Shown: positions 50,523 to 59,547 of the stretch, piece after piece | How positions within the stretch are numbered: the stretch's first letter is position 1 | How the letters are laid out: each line of letters opens with the position of its first letter | From: JADFXI01 sp963784135 | GTDB taxonomy: Bacteria > Nitrospirota > Thermodesulfovibrionia > Thermodesulfovibrionales > Dissulfurispiraceae | DNA length: 64,000 nt | Reading direction: 5' to 3' | NCBI GenBank assembly: GCA_963784135.1 | Contig: CAWAQG010000008.1 | Location: 1-64,000, forward strand | Notes under the pieces: generated by a model | Told to the model about the DNA's origin: nothing | Databases searched by the model: none | Seen by the model: only the letters and a program-made list of their open reading frames with translations | Program-made: the position numbers and the translations under genes

Positions 50523-51890
50523 TGTGGCGAGCAGATAAACTGTCCGTATCTGTAGCACATAAACTGTCCGGATAAAATATATGGATAGCAAGGGGGCTAT
50601 CCATGAAACGTTCGGCAGTGTTGCAGGAGGTACGGAAGATGAGATTTGAAGAAAGCTATGAGGGTTGGATACGAGGTCGATTAACGCAGGAAGAAGCAGC
50701 AACGCTTCTGGGTGTGTGCGATAGGACATTTAGAAGATATATGTTGAGGTATGAAGATACGGGCCTGGAGGGCCTTATAGATAAGCGTTTAGGGCAAATA
50801 TCTCATAAACGTGCGCCTGTTGATGAAGTAGTCGCACTATCGGATCTTTATAGCAATCGCTTTTGTGGTTTCAATGTCAAACATTTTTATAGCTGGTACC
50901 GGCGTGCTTATCAAGGGACCAGAAGCTACACATGGGTCAAGAACACCCTTCAGGAAAAGGGATTGGTCCCGAAGGCAGCACAGAAAGGTACACACAGGAA
51001 AAAGCGTACAAGGGCACCTTATACCGGTATGATGCTGCACCAGGATGGTTCCAAACATCAGTGGGTTGAAGGAAAATACTGGGATCTAATCGTAACTATG
51101 GATGATGCCACGAGTGAACACTACTCGATGTTTTTTGTGCAGGAGGAAGGCACTCAAAGCAGCTTTCAAGGGGTAAAAGAAGTTATTGAGCAACACGGAT
51201 TGTTTGCTTCGTTGTATACGGATCGTGGAAGTCACTACTGGCATACACCGGAGGCCGGAGGGAAGGTGGACAAATCAAATCTTACCCAGTTCGGTCGTGC
51301 AATGAGCCAACTTGGAATTAAGATGATTGCTGCGTATTCTCCTGAGGCCAGGGGTCGTTCTGAGCGAGCCTTCGAAACTCATCAAGACCGCCTCGTCAAG
51401 GAGCTTGCAATGGCGGGCATTACTGAGATGAAGCAGGCCAATGATTATCTTGCCAGTACTTATATGCCAGCCCATAATGCCGAGTTCACTGTTGTCCCGC
51501 AGGAACCACAGAGCGTGTTCGTGACTTGGGCAGGCACTGCCTTGGAAGACATCCTATGCGAACAGTATGACCGCACCGTAGGCAACGACAACTGTGTAAA
51601 GTTCGATGGGCTAAAACTTCAGATCCCGCCAAATCAATATCGCTGCCACTACGTTAAGGTCGAAGTTCGCGTCCATCGTTATCCGGATGGTGGCCTTGCT
51701 ATATTCCATGGACCGAGAAAACTGGCGGTCTTTGACCCTAAAGGAAAGGAGATTGCAAAGTGCTCACATGCAGCGGCATGAGACTCAATAAAACTGACAT
51801 CGGTGGCCTGCCATGTTCCATGCGCAGCCACCCTGCAGAACCGGACAGTTTATTTGCTCTAAAACCGGACAACTCTATTTGTTGACAACA
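50523..51890 (+). mobile_element. IS element, ISNCY/IS1202-like, copy 3 (diverged)
   Basis: The element is 1368 bp, begins TGTGGCGAGCAGATAAAC and ends ...TTGTTGACAACA. It is in the opposite orientation to the tandem pair and has many substitutions, so it is an older relative rather than a recent copy. Confidence 0.93.
50603..51781 (+). CDS. Transposase, rve/DDE type (IS copy 3)
   Basis: It has 392 residues with the same HTH and catalytic motifs (HQDGSKHQW, YTDRGSHYW, RGRSERAFET) as the tandem copies but differs at dozens of positions. The frame is complete, so it may be active. Confidence 0.93.
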   Translation: MKRSAVLQEVRKMRFEESYEGWIRGRLTQEEAATLLGVCDRTFRRYMLRYEDTGLEGLIDKRLGQISHKRAPVDEVVALSDLYSNRFCGFNVKHFYSWYRRAYQGTRSYTWVKNTLQEKGLVPKAAQKGTHRKKRTRAPYTGMMLHQDGSKHQWVEGKYWDLIVTMDDATSEHYSMFFVQEEGTQSSFQGVKEVIEQHGLFASLYTDRGSHYWHTPEAGGKVDKSNLTQFGRAMSQLGIKMIAAYSPEARGRSERAFETHQDRLVKELAMAGITEMKQANDYLASTYMPAHNAEFTVVPQEPQSVFVTWAGTALEDILCEQYDRTVGNDNCVKFDGLKLQIPPNQYRCHYVKVEVRVHRYPDGGLAIFHGPRKLAVFDPKGKEIAKCSHAAA

Positions 51891-51963
51891 GCTGATTAAC
51901 AAAACCTTAACCCTGGCTTAATATTCCTGTAACATGCGTGCTGTTAACATGTGTATTAATCTA

Positions 51964-52920
51964 ATGAAAAAAATCCTCTTCATTTGCGGCTCGCTTAATC
52001 AGACAACTCAGATGCACCAGATAGCGCACCACCTGACCGATTATGATTGTTATTTCACTCCCTATTACGGTGACGGCCTCATTAAAACGTTAACTCGCAG
52101 CGGCATGCTCGATTTCACGATTTTGGGCGGCCCGTTCAGGCAGACCACCGAGCGCTACCTTCAGGGGCACAACTGCGCCATAGACTATGAAGGGAGGACA
52201 AACCAAAAGCGGTACGACCTTGTCCTCACCTGCAGTGATCTCATCGTACAAAAAAACATCCGGGGGAAAAAAATAATCCTCGTGCAGGAGGGAATGACCG
52301 ACCCTGAAAATTTCGCCTATCATCTCGTCAGGAGATTGGGTCTGCCCCGCTATCTTGCCAGCACATCCACAACAGGGCTTTCTCATGTCTACCACAAATT
52401 CTGTGTCGCTTCGGAAGGCTACCGGGACCTGTTCATCAGAAAAGGCGTCAGACCCGAAAAAATTGTTGTGACCGGTATTCCCAATTTTGATAATGCGCGG
52501 CAATACCTCGATAACGATTTCCCCCATAGAAACTATGTTCTTGTCGCAACTTCGGATACGCGGGAAACCTTTAAATTCGACAACAGAAAAGCGTTTCTGA
52601 AAAAGACCCTCTCCATAGCGCGAGACAGGCAAATGATCTTCAAGCTTCACCCCAATGAGAATGTCCGGCGCTCAGCAACAGAGATAAAAAAGTTCGCGCC
52701 TGATGCCCTTGTTTTCCATGATGGCAATGCCCATCATATGGTCGCCAACTGTAACACCCTGGTCACCCAGTATTCTTCTCTCGCATTTACCGGCATCGCG
52801 CTCGGCAAAGAGGTACATTCTTATTTCGACGGTGATATGCTCAAACGATTGACCCCTCTGCAGAATGACGGGAATTCAGCCAAAAATATAGCGGACGTAT
52901 GCAGAAGCTATCTGCACTGA
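51964..52920 (+). CDS. GT-B-like glycosyl- or glycerophosphotransferase, surface polysaccharide type
   Basis: The protein from MKKILFICGSL has 318 residues. It has the N-terminal Rossmann start, VLTCSDLIVQ, KIILVQEGMTDPENFAYH, then VTGIPNFDNARQYL and FKLHPNENVRRS with HMVANCNTLVTQYSSLAFTGIALGKEVHSYFD. The latter pattern resembles CDP-glycerol glycerophosphotransferase and other GT-B enzymes, with a likely donor-binding loop near TQYSS. Family assignment is tentative. It is the first gene of the surface-sugar region. Confidence 0.6.
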   Translation: MKKILFICGSLNQTTQMHQIAHHLTDYDCYFTPYYGDGLIKTLTRSGMLDFTILGGPFRQTTERYLQGHNCAIDYEGRTNQKRYDLVLTCSDLIVQKNIRGKKIILVQEGMTDPENFAYHLVRRLGLPRYLASTSTTGLSHVYHKFCVASEGYRDLFIRKGVRPEKIVVTGIPNFDNARQYLDNDFPHRNYVLVATSDTRETFKFDNRKAFLKKTLSIARDRQMIFKLHPNENVRRSATEIKKFAPDALVFHDGNAHHMVANCNTLVTQYSSLAFTGIALGKEVHSYFDGDMLKRLTPLQNDGNSAKNIADVCRSYLH

Positions 52921-53154
52921 TATTTCACATTAAGGAGAAAAATGCATTTAAGAACCACAGAGCGCACGGAGAGCCTTTGAAAAGAATAGATTCCCGCTTA
53001 CTATCTGCGGGAATGACGGGGTTATCTATTTGTTTATTTTTAAAGTAATTAACTCGTGTTTGAAAACAAGAGGCGGAGTCCATGGTCGTCATTCCCGCGT
53101 AGGCGGGAATCCATTTTTTATATTAATTGCTTTATTTTCATTAAGGAGAAGCAT
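52921..53154. other. Non-coding interval with two palindromic GATTCCCGC repeats
   Basis: GATTCCCGCTTACTATCTGCGGGAATGACG at 52990-53019 and CGTCATTCCCGCGTAGGCGGGAATCC at 53087-53112 are two members of the same hairpin repeat, oppositely orientated. The second one reads SFPRRRES in the frame of the next gene, showing that this part is not protein-coding. Confidence 0.7.
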
Positions 53155-53976
53155 ATAAAAACAGCTCAGCACATAGTTACCATAATCCAGACAAGGACCG
53201 GTTCGACCAGGCTCCCTGCCAAAGCCCTGCTTCCGCTGGGCGGCAAACCGCTTTTTGTCCGTCTCGTGGAGCGCGTTAAACAGGCGTCGCTTTCCGGCGA
53301 CGTCGTTGTGGCCACCACATGTGATGAAGAAGATAACATCATCGAGCAGCTATGTCTGAAAGAGTCCATCCCCTGCTTCAGGGGACACCCTCACGACCTG
53401 CTCGACCGGCACTATCAGGCAGCCGCGAGGTACGGCGCCGGCGTTGTCGTTAAAATCCCCTCTGACTGCCCGCTCATCGATGTAGGGATTATCGACCGGG
53501 TACTCGGGTTTTTTGTGGAGCACACTGGGCAATTCGATTACGTGAGCAACCTGCATCCGGCCACCTATCCTGATGGAAACGATGTCGAGGTCTTTACCAT
53601 GGAGGCCCTGGCAACAGCGCGGGGAAAAGCCGGGAAAGACTTTGAAAGAGAACACACGACCCCTTATTTATGGGAAAACCCCGAGCACTTCAGAATCGGA
53701 AATGTGTCCTGGGAAACGGGCCTCGACTATTCCATGTCGCATCGCTGGGTGCTGGACTACGAGGAGGATTATAAAGTGATACAGTCATTATACGATGCCC
53801 TTTCAGGGAACAACCCCTATTTCGGCATGGGGGAGATCCTGAGTTTTCTTGATAAAAACCCGCTCATCTGTAGGCTTAACGGAAAATATGCAGGGGTGAA
53901 CTGGTACCGCCACCACATTGAAGAATTACGTACTATCACTCCGGCAGAGACAAAGGTAATGTCAATAATTTCATGA
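53155..53976 (+). CDS. SpsF/NeuA-like cytidylyltransferase for a surface sugar
   Basis: The 273-residue core begins KTAQHIVTIIQTRTGSTRLPAKALLPLGGKPLFVRLVER, the SpsF signature of nucleotidyltransferases, and has KIPSDCPLIDVGIID and HTTPYLW. SpsF-type enzymes activate acid sugars or similar with CTP. The reading frame continues upstream to a GTG but through a repeat and non-family residues. No ATG, GTG or TTG lies near the ribosome-binding site AAGGAGAAG; the next codon after CAT is ATA. The start may be non-standard or mutated. Confidence 0.85.
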   Translation: MKTAQHIVTIIQTRTGSTRLPAKALLPLGGKPLFVRLVERVKQASLSGDVVVATTCDEEDNIIEQLCLKESIPCFRGHPHDLLDRHYQAAARYGAGVVVKIPSDCPLIDVGIIDRVLGFFVEHTGQFDYVSNLHPATYPDGNDVEVFTMEALATARGKAGKDFEREHTTPYLWENPEHFRIGNVSWETGLDYSMSHRWVLDYEEDYKVIQSLYDALSGNNPYFGMGEILSFLDKNPLICRLNGKYAGVNWYRHHIEELRTITPAETKVMSIIS

Positions 53977-53992
53977 AAAAATAAGGATAACA

Positions 53993-54165
53993 AATGAAAC
54001 CACAAAACTTAACCACAGAGGACACAGAGAAATACTCTGAGCACTCCGAAAGACCTGATGCAGCTTTTTTTATAAAAGAATTCCTCTGTGTTCTCTGTGG
54101 GTTACGATTGAGCTTGATACTTTCTCTGTGCTCTCTGTGGTTAATTTTTGACAATACGCAGACAA
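53993..54165. repeat. CCACAGAG-type microrepeats
   Basis: Related units (AACCACAGAGGACACAGAG, TTCCTCTGTGTTCTCTGTGG, CTCTGTGCTCTCTGTGGTTAA) occur in both orientations and can pair with each other. Similar units appear near 52955 and 60095. No gene was found in the interval. Confidence 0.65.
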
Positions 54166-54181
54166 AACTGCTGGGAGCGGC

Positions 54182-55027
54182 ATGAAAAAAGAGCGGCTTT
54201 CGCATTTGAAACAGATGTCCCTGAAGGTGCGAGAGCATTGCATAAGGATGTCAGGCTCCGGCGGCGCCTTTACCGGCTCTGCCCTGTCGTGCACTGATTT
54301 GATGGTCTACCTGTACGGGCAATATCTTTCCTGTGACGCCGGCAACCCCGGCCGCGACTATTGTTTCCTGTCCAAGGGGCATGCGGTACCGGCGCTTTAC
54401 GGAACACTTGCAGAGATGGGCGTTGTCCCGAAAGAAAGGCTCTCGGCACACCTTTCCACGAGCGACGATATTTACTGGCACCCCAATAAAAACATCCCCG
54501 GTGTAGAGTTCCACTCAGGCTCGCTCGGCCACCTGCTTTCTGTCGCAGCCGGCGTTGCCCTTGACTGTAAATTAAAAGGACAGGACAACAGGGTGGCGGT
54601 AATCCTCGGCGATGGCGAGCTCAACGAGGGTTCCAACTGGGAGGCATGTCTGACGGCAAGCGCCTATAAGCTCGACAATCTTATCATTATCATAGACAGG
54701 AACAGGTTTCAGGCAAATAAAAAGACCGAAGAGCTTATTCCTCTGGAACCTCTTGAAGCCAAGTTCAGGGCCTTCGGACTCGCTCCCGAAACAATAGACG
54801 GGCATGACTTTGAACAAATGGACGAACTCTTTTCCCGTATTCCCCTGGAGCATGGCCGTCCCACTGCGGTCATTGCCGAAACCGTCAGAGGCAAAGGGCT
54901 CCCGAGCATAGAGTCCCGCGCTGACCGCTGGTTCTGCAATTTTTCCGATGAAGAGGTGGAGCTGCTGGTGAAAGAGCTGTATGATACCGCGGCTTTGCAG
55001 CCGGCAGGGGCGGGGGCCGCGCGATGA
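54182..55027 (+). CDS. Transketolase, N-terminal (TPP-binding) subunit
   Basis: The 281-residue protein has the thiamine diphosphate motif GDGELNEGSNWEACLTASAYKLDNLIIIIDRN (GDG..N) and SKGHAVPALYGTLAEMG and HPNKNIPGVEFHSGSLGHLLSVAAG. It corresponds to the first half of transketolase. The next gene overlaps it by four bases and supplies the second half. Such split transketolases are common in sugar-biosynthesis clusters where they act on special substrates, not in central metabolism. Confidence 0.92.
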   Translation: MKKERLSHLKQMSLKVREHCIRMSGSGGAFTGSALSCTDLMVYLYGQYLSCDAGNPGRDYCFLSKGHAVPALYGTLAEMGVVPKERLSAHLSTSDDIYWHPNKNIPGVEFHSGSLGHLLSVAAGVALDCKLKGQDNRVAVILGDGELNEGSNWEACLTASAYKLDNLIIIIDRNRFQANKKTEELIPLEPLEAKFRAFGLAPETIDGHDFEQMDELFSRIPLEHGRPTAVIAETVRGKGLPSIESRADRWFCNFSDEEVELLVKELYDTAALQPAGAGAAR

Positions 55028-55953
55028 CCTCCTACCAGGAATTGCTCAGGGACATAGCACTGGCAGATGACCGCATTGTAGTGATGACAGCCGAGAATCT
55101 GGCCTCCATCCGAAGCATTGCCGGCGCCCTCGGCAGCAGGTTCGTCGATACCGGCATTGCCGAACAGTCGATGGTCGGAATGGCTGCCGGGCTTGCCCTC
55201 CGCGGGCGTATTCCGGTTGTCCATGCGCTCAGCACGTTCCTGACCATGAGGGCATTCGAGTTCATCAGAACGGATGTCGGGATAGGTAATCTGCCTGTAA
55301 AGCTCTGCGGCGGGGTGCCCGGTTTTCTTTCCGAAGCCAACGGGCCGACACACCAGGCACTTGAGGATATCGCACTTATGCGCATCATCCCGCCCATGAG
55401 CATATTCTGCCCGACAGACGAACAGGAGCTCACCCTTGGACTCAGGCAGGTACTGGAGCATTCCGGACCGTTTTATATCCGCCTTAACCATGCAAAAGCC
55501 GTCATCGAACATTCGCCGGATTTTGAAATCGGCAAGGCAGAGGTTGTATTCGACGGCGACGATATTACGCTCCTCGTTTACGGAATGCTTTTCGCTGAGG
55601 CTGTCAAGGCCCGTGAGCTCCTCCAGGCAGAAGGTAAAAATGTTCGGCTGCTCAATATGCGCACCGTTAAGCCCATTGATGAAAAAGCCATTATATCAGC
55701 CGCGAGCGGCACGTCCCTGCTGGTGACCCTTGAAGACCACTTTATAACCGGGGGGCTATATTCAATTGTGTGCGAGACACTCATAAGAAGGGGAATCAAT
55801 TGCAAGGTACTGCCTATAGCTCTCGAAAACAGATGGTTCAAGCCTGCCCTTCTGCCCCAGGTGCTCGAATATGAGGGCTTTACCGGAGAAAAGATAGCGG
55901 AAAATATCTTAAAAACCTGTCATGGAGGGCAGCAATATGCTACAACTCGCTGA
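55024..55953 (+). CDS. Transketolase, C-terminal (pyrimidine-binding) subunit
   Basis: The 309-residue protein has the DXS/transketolase second half: RFVDTGIAEQSMVGMAAGLALRG with the catalytic Glu, LRQVLEHSGPFYIRLNHAKAV, and a C-terminal domain (VRLLNMRTVKPIDEKAI; LVTLEDHFITGGLYSIV). It makes one enzyme with the previous gene. Its ATG overlaps the end of that gene, so translation is coupled. It would transfer a two-carbon ketol unit. Confidence 0.92.
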   Translation: MTSYQELLRDIALADDRIVVMTAENLASIRSIAGALGSRFVDTGIAEQSMVGMAAGLALRGRIPVVHALSTFLTMRAFEFIRTDVGIGNLPVKLCGGVPGFLSEANGPTHQALEDIALMRIIPPMSIFCPTDEQELTLGLRQVLEHSGPFYIRLNHAKAVIEHSPDFEIGKAEVVFDGDDITLLVYGMLFAEAVKARELLQAEGKNVRLLNMRTVKPIDEKAIISAASGTSLLVTLEDHFITGGLYSIVCETLIRRGINCKVLPIALENRWFKPALLPQVLEYEGFTGEKIAENILKTCHGGQQYATTR

Positions 55954-57280
55954 GTTAATCAGCAAATATCCTGACATAAGCGAATCGGACAAGCTCTATG
56001 CACGCGCCCTGGGTCTTATACCCAACGTAACACAGACGCTTGCAAAAGGCCCTGCTCAATACATCAAGGGCGTTGCGCCAAAGTATCTCAAAAGAGGCGA
56101 GGGCTCCCATGTGTGGGACGTCGACGGCAACGAATTCATTGATTTGACTATGGGCGTAGGCCCCCTGTCCCTGGGATATTGTTATCCACGGGTTGATGAG
56201 GCAATACGGGACCAGTTGGCGGACGGCATAACCTTCTCAATGATGCATCCGCTCGAGGTCGAAACTGCCGAACTCATACGTTCCGTAATCCCCTCAGCCG
56301 AAGCAGTGCGCTTCAGCAAGACCGGCGCGGATGTGACATCAGCAGCCGTCCGCCTCGCGCGGGCGTACACAAAGCGGGACAAGGTGCTCTGCTGCGGATA
56401 CCATGGATGGCATGACTGGTATATCGGAGTGACTGACAGGGACAACGGGGTCCCCAAGGCGACAAAAGACCTTACCTTTACCTTCAATTATAATGACCCT
56501 GAATCTCTTGAGTCTTCTATTGATGATGATACGGCGTGTGTTATCCTCGAACCCGTCGTCTTTGAAGAGCCGCGGGACAATTTTCTAAGCAGAGTGCGCG
56601 CGCTGTGCGACCGTTACGGGGCCGTGCTCATCTTCGACGAAATGTGGACAGGCTTCAGGCTCGCCCTTGGCGGAGCGCAGGAATATTTCGGCGTCACCGC
56701 CGACCTTGCGTGCTACTCAAAAGCTGTCGCCAACGGGATGCCTCTCTCGGTGCTCGCAGGGAAAAGGGCGATTATGGATCTACTCGAAAAGGATGTCTTC
56801 TTCTTCACCACCTTCGGCGGTGAGGCGCTGTCCCTCGCGGCTGCGTGCGCTACGATAGCCGAGCTAAAAGAACATGATGTTCCCGGTTACCTGGCCCGGC
56901 AGGGAGAAAAGATAAAAGATGCATACAATGCCGCCGCCTCACATCTCGGCATAGATTATACAAAATGCATCGGCCTGCCATGCCGCACCCTCGTAACTTT
57001 CGATCCTAAGGCAGGCGATCCGCTTATCATGAAATCCTATGTCCAGCAGGAATTATTCCGGCTCGGCATCCTCTGGTCAGGATTTCACAACCTCAGCTTC
57101 TCTCATGACGACGGCGATATTCAGCACCTTTGCTGGGCGTATGGCAAGGTGCTTCAACTTCTCCGGACAGCAGTAACAGAAGGGAATATACGGGAGCTCC
57201 TGCGGGGCGAGCCGGTGCAGCCCGTATTCAGGAGGACAAGCAACTTCAACACAAAACCAAAACAGAGGACACAACAGTGA
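55937..57280 (+). CDS. Glutamate-1-semialdehyde aminotransferase-like PLP enzyme
   Basis: The 447-residue class III aminotransferase has VWDVDGNEFIDLTMGVGPLSLGY, RFSKTGADVTSAAVRLARA, GYHGWHDWYIG, LIFDEMWTGFRLALGGAQ with the cofactor Asp, and the PLP lysine in CYSKAVANGMPLSVLAG. It resembles GSA aminomutase but has its own C-terminal extension. In this cluster it probably aminates a sugar keto group rather than making tetrapyrrole precursors. The start was taken at MLQLAELIS after GGAGGGCAGCAAT; a start five codons earlier is possible. It overlaps the transketolase gene. Confidence 0.88.
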   Translation: MLQLAELISKYPDISESDKLYARALGLIPNVTQTLAKGPAQYIKGVAPKYLKRGEGSHVWDVDGNEFIDLTMGVGPLSLGYCYPRVDEAIRDQLADGITFSMMHPLEVETAELIRSVIPSAEAVRFSKTGADVTSAAVRLARAYTKRDKVLCCGYHGWHDWYIGVTDRDNGVPKATKDLTFTFNYNDPESLESSIDDDTACVILEPVVFEEPRDNFLSRVRALCDRYGAVLIFDEMWTGFRLALGGAQEYFGVTADLACYSKAVANGMPLSVLAGKRAIMDLLEKDVFFFTTFGGEALSLAAACATIAELKEHDVPGYLARQGEKIKDAYNAAASHLGIDYTKCIGLPCRTLVTFDPKAGDPLIMKSYVQQELFRLGILWSGFHNLSFSHDDGDIQHLCWAYGKVLQLLRTAVTEGNIRELLRGEPVQPVFRRTSNFNTKPKQRTQQ

Positions 57281-57282
57281 AT

Positions 57283-58080
57283 ATGTTCTCGCTGAAAGAT
57301 AAAGTGGCCATTGTCACCGGTTCGCTCGGTCTGCTCGGGAAAGAACACTGCCGGGCCCTCGCGGACGCTGGGGCGCACGTCGTGGTCAGTGACCTGGACG
57401 AAGACAAGTGCCGCGAGTTCGCCCTCACCCTGACACCCGACGCGCTCGGGGCAGGGGCCGACGTGTCCGATGCGGCATCGGTGAGGTCCCTGCTTCAAAA
57501 AACAGAGGCCCGCTTCGGATGCGTCAACATTCTTTTGAACAATGCCGCGGTGAACGAGAAATTCGAAGACCCGCTCCTTGCGGCGCAAATGTCGCAATTT
57601 GAAAATTTCCCGCTCAGCCAATGGAAAAAAATGATGGAAGTTAATGTTACCGGCGTATTCCTCTGCTCTCAGATTATCGGCGCAGCCATGGCGGAACTGG
57701 GGAAAGGCAGCATCATCAACATAGCATCCACTTACGGAGTCGTCGGCCCTGACCAGTCGATATATAAAAGACCCGATGGACAACAGGCCTTTTACAAATC
57801 CCCGGCCTATCCTGTCAGCAAGGGGGCGGTGATCGCTTTCACAAGATACCTTGCCGCCTACTGGGGCCGCCGCGGTGTAAGGGTCAACGCGCTCTCGCCC
57901 GGAGGCGTCGAAAACGCGCAGGACGACTTTTTCGTTAAAAACTATTCTGCCAAAACACCTCTCGGCAGAATGGCTCAGCCCTCCGACTACCGTGGAGCTG
58001 TAGTATTCCTGGCAAGCGACGCATCCGGTTACATGACCGGCGCAAACCTGATCGTAGACGGCGGATGGACGGCTGTATGA
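57283..58080 (+). CDS. Short-chain dehydrogenase/reductase
   Basis: The 265-residue SDR starts MFSLKDKVAIVTGSLGLLGKEH (a TGxxxGxG-like NAD motif), followed by NILLNNAAVNE (NNAG-like), a catalytic Ser in INIASTYGVVGPDQ and YxxxK in YPVSKGAVIAF. Its end has GGVENAQDDFF and MTGANLIVDGGWTAV. It likely oxidises or reduces a sugar hydroxyl/keto group in the cluster pathway. A longer frame begins in the aminotransferase gene and was rejected. It overlaps the HAD gene at ATGA. Confidence 0.9.
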   Translation: MFSLKDKVAIVTGSLGLLGKEHCRALADAGAHVVVSDLDEDKCREFALTLTPDALGAGADVSDAASVRSLLQKTEARFGCVNILLNNAAVNEKFEDPLLAAQMSQFENFPLSQWKKMMEVNVTGVFLCSQIIGAAMAELGKGSIINIASTYGVVGPDQSIYKRPDGQQAFYKSPAYPVSKGAVIAFTRYLAAYWGRRGVRVNALSPGGVENAQDDFFVKNYSAKTPLGRMAQPSDYRGAVVFLASDASGYMTGANLIVDGGWTAV

Positions 58081-58625
58081 GCAGCAGGAAGGCGATAACT
58101 GCAGCAGTTAAGGGAAAGGCGCGAAAGATACGGCTGCTCCTCACTGATGTCGATGGAGTGCTCACCGACACAGGGGTGTACTATTCTGATGCAGGGGAAG
58201 TGCTCAAGCGGTTTTCCATTCGTGACGGTATGGGAGTGGAGCGGCTTCGGCAAATAGTGAATGTAGAGACCGGTATTATTTCAGGGGAGAAGTCGGCGTC
58301 CATCAAAAAACGGGCTGATAAACTTCAAATAGCGGAGTTGCATCTCGGGATAAAAGAGAAGGTGCAGGTGCTCGAAGAAATTATGGTAAGGACTTCCCTT
58401 GGCCGCGAGCAGATCGCTTATATCGGCGACGACATGAACGACCTCGAAATCATTAAGACAGTGGGGCTCTCGGCCTGTGCCGACGACTCATTTCCGGCAA
58501 TAAAAAAAATCGCCGATTTTATCTGCGCCGCGCGCGGCGGGCAAGGCGCATTCAGAGAATTTGCTGAATTCATCATTGCAGCGCAACTCAACGGCAAAAA
58601 AACAGCCTCAATAAACAAAAAATAA
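58077..58625 (+). CDS. KdsC-like HAD phosphatase
   Basis: The 182-residue protein has the HAD motif I DVDGVLTDTG, motif II ISGEKSASIKKRA (Thr/Ser region) and motif III IGDDMNDLEII. KdsC and its relatives remove phosphate from 8-phospho- or 9-phospho-ulosonic acids made by KdsA or NeuB. It lies directly before the NeuB-like synthase. It is the natural partner of that enzyme in making a free ulosonate for CTP activation. Confidence 0.9.
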   Translation: MSSRKAITAAVKGKARKIRLLLTDVDGVLTDTGVYYSDAGEVLKRFSIRDGMGVERLRQIVNVETGIISGEKSASIKKRADKLQIAELHLGIKEKVQVLEEIMVRTSLGREQIAYIGDDMNDLEIIKTVGLSACADDSFPAIKKIADFICAARGGQGAFREFAEFIIAAQLNGKKTASINKK

Positions 58626-58638
58626 GGAGGGAATCTCA

Positions 58639-59547
58639 ATGAAGCCAATCAGGAAAGTGCATCTCAATGAACGGAGTATCGGAGAAGGCGAGCCGGTTTA
58701 TATCATTGCCGAAGTGGGAATCAACCACAACGGATCTCTGGCGCTCGCTAAAAAGATCATTGACGGGGCGGTTTTTTCGGGCTGCGATGCCGTCAAGTTT
58801 CAAAAGCGGACCCCCGAACTCTGCGTCCCGAAAGACCAGTGGTATATTGAGCGCGAGACCCCCTGGGGCAGAATGACTTACATTGAATACCGGAGAAAGG
58901 TCGAATTTGATATCGAGGATTACAGCGAAATAGACCGCTACTGCAAGGAGCGGGGAATAGGCTGGTTCGCCTCCTGCTGGGACGAGGAATCCGTTGACTT
59001 TATGGAGCAGTTCAATCCCTCTTTATATAAAGTGCCTTCAGCTTCTTTGACCGATCACGAACTCCTCAGAAAGATAAAATCAACGGGGAAAACACTCATT
59101 ATTTCGACCGGGATGTCCACCATGGAAGAGATAGAAGAGGCAGTGAGCGTTGCAGGCAACGAGAATTTTATGATCGCGCATTCAACATCGGCCTATCCCT
59201 GCAATGTGCTTGAACTGAACCTGAAGATGATTAGGGTGCTAATGGAAAAATATCCCCATGCGCCCATAGGGTATTCAGGCCACGAAACCGGGCTGGCGCC
59301 CACATGGGCCGCGGTTGCCCTTGGGGCCTGTTTCATAGAGAGGCACGTGACCCTTGACCGGGCAATGTGGGGTACTGATCAGTCGGCTTCAGTAGAAATA
59401 ATGGGTATGCACCAGCTCGTCAGGAACATCCGCGATATAGAGAAATCCCTCGGCGACGGCGTCAAGCGGGTATACGACAGCGAAAAAGAGGCGCTCAAAA
59501 AGCTACGCCGCGTACGCACAGGCGCAGACATATTCATCGCCGCATGA
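58639..59547 (+). CDS. NeuB-family ulosonic acid synthase (no SAF domain)
   Basis: The 302-residue TIM-barrel enzyme has YIIAEVGINHNGSLALAKKIIDGAVFSGCDAVKFQKRTPE, TLIISTGMSTMEEIEEAV, IAHSTSAYPCNVLELNL and PIGYSGHETGLAPTWAAVALGACFIERHVTLDRAMWGTDQSASVE. NeuB/SpsE-type enzymes condense PEP with an amino sugar to an ulosonic acid. The usual C-terminal SAF (antifreeze-like) domain of about 60 residues is absent. AAGGAGG precedes the ATG. It ends the sugar block before sugE. Confidence 0.92.
   Translation: MKPIRKVHLNERSIGEGEPVYIIAEVGINHNGSLALAKKIIDGAVFSGCDAVKFQKRTPELCVPKDQWYIERETPWGRMTYIEYRRKVEFDIEDYSEIDRYCKERGIGWFASCWDEESVDFMEQFNPSLYKVPSASLTDHELLRKIKSTGKTLIISTGMSTMEEIEEAVSVAGNENFMIAHSTSAYPCNVLELNLKMIRVLMEKYPHAPIGYSGHETGLAPTWAAVALGACFIERHVTLDRAMWGTDQSASVEIMGMHQLVRNIRDIEKSLGDGVKRVYDSEKEALKKLRRVRTGADIFIAA

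Noticed and set aside
53056..53154. N-terminal extension of the cytidylyltransferase
   Set aside because: It translates a palindromic repeat (SFPRRRES), which is typical of false extensions.
53993..54185. 63-codon frame in the CACAGAG repeat
   Set aside because: It consists mainly of repeat-coded residues and overlaps palindromic units.
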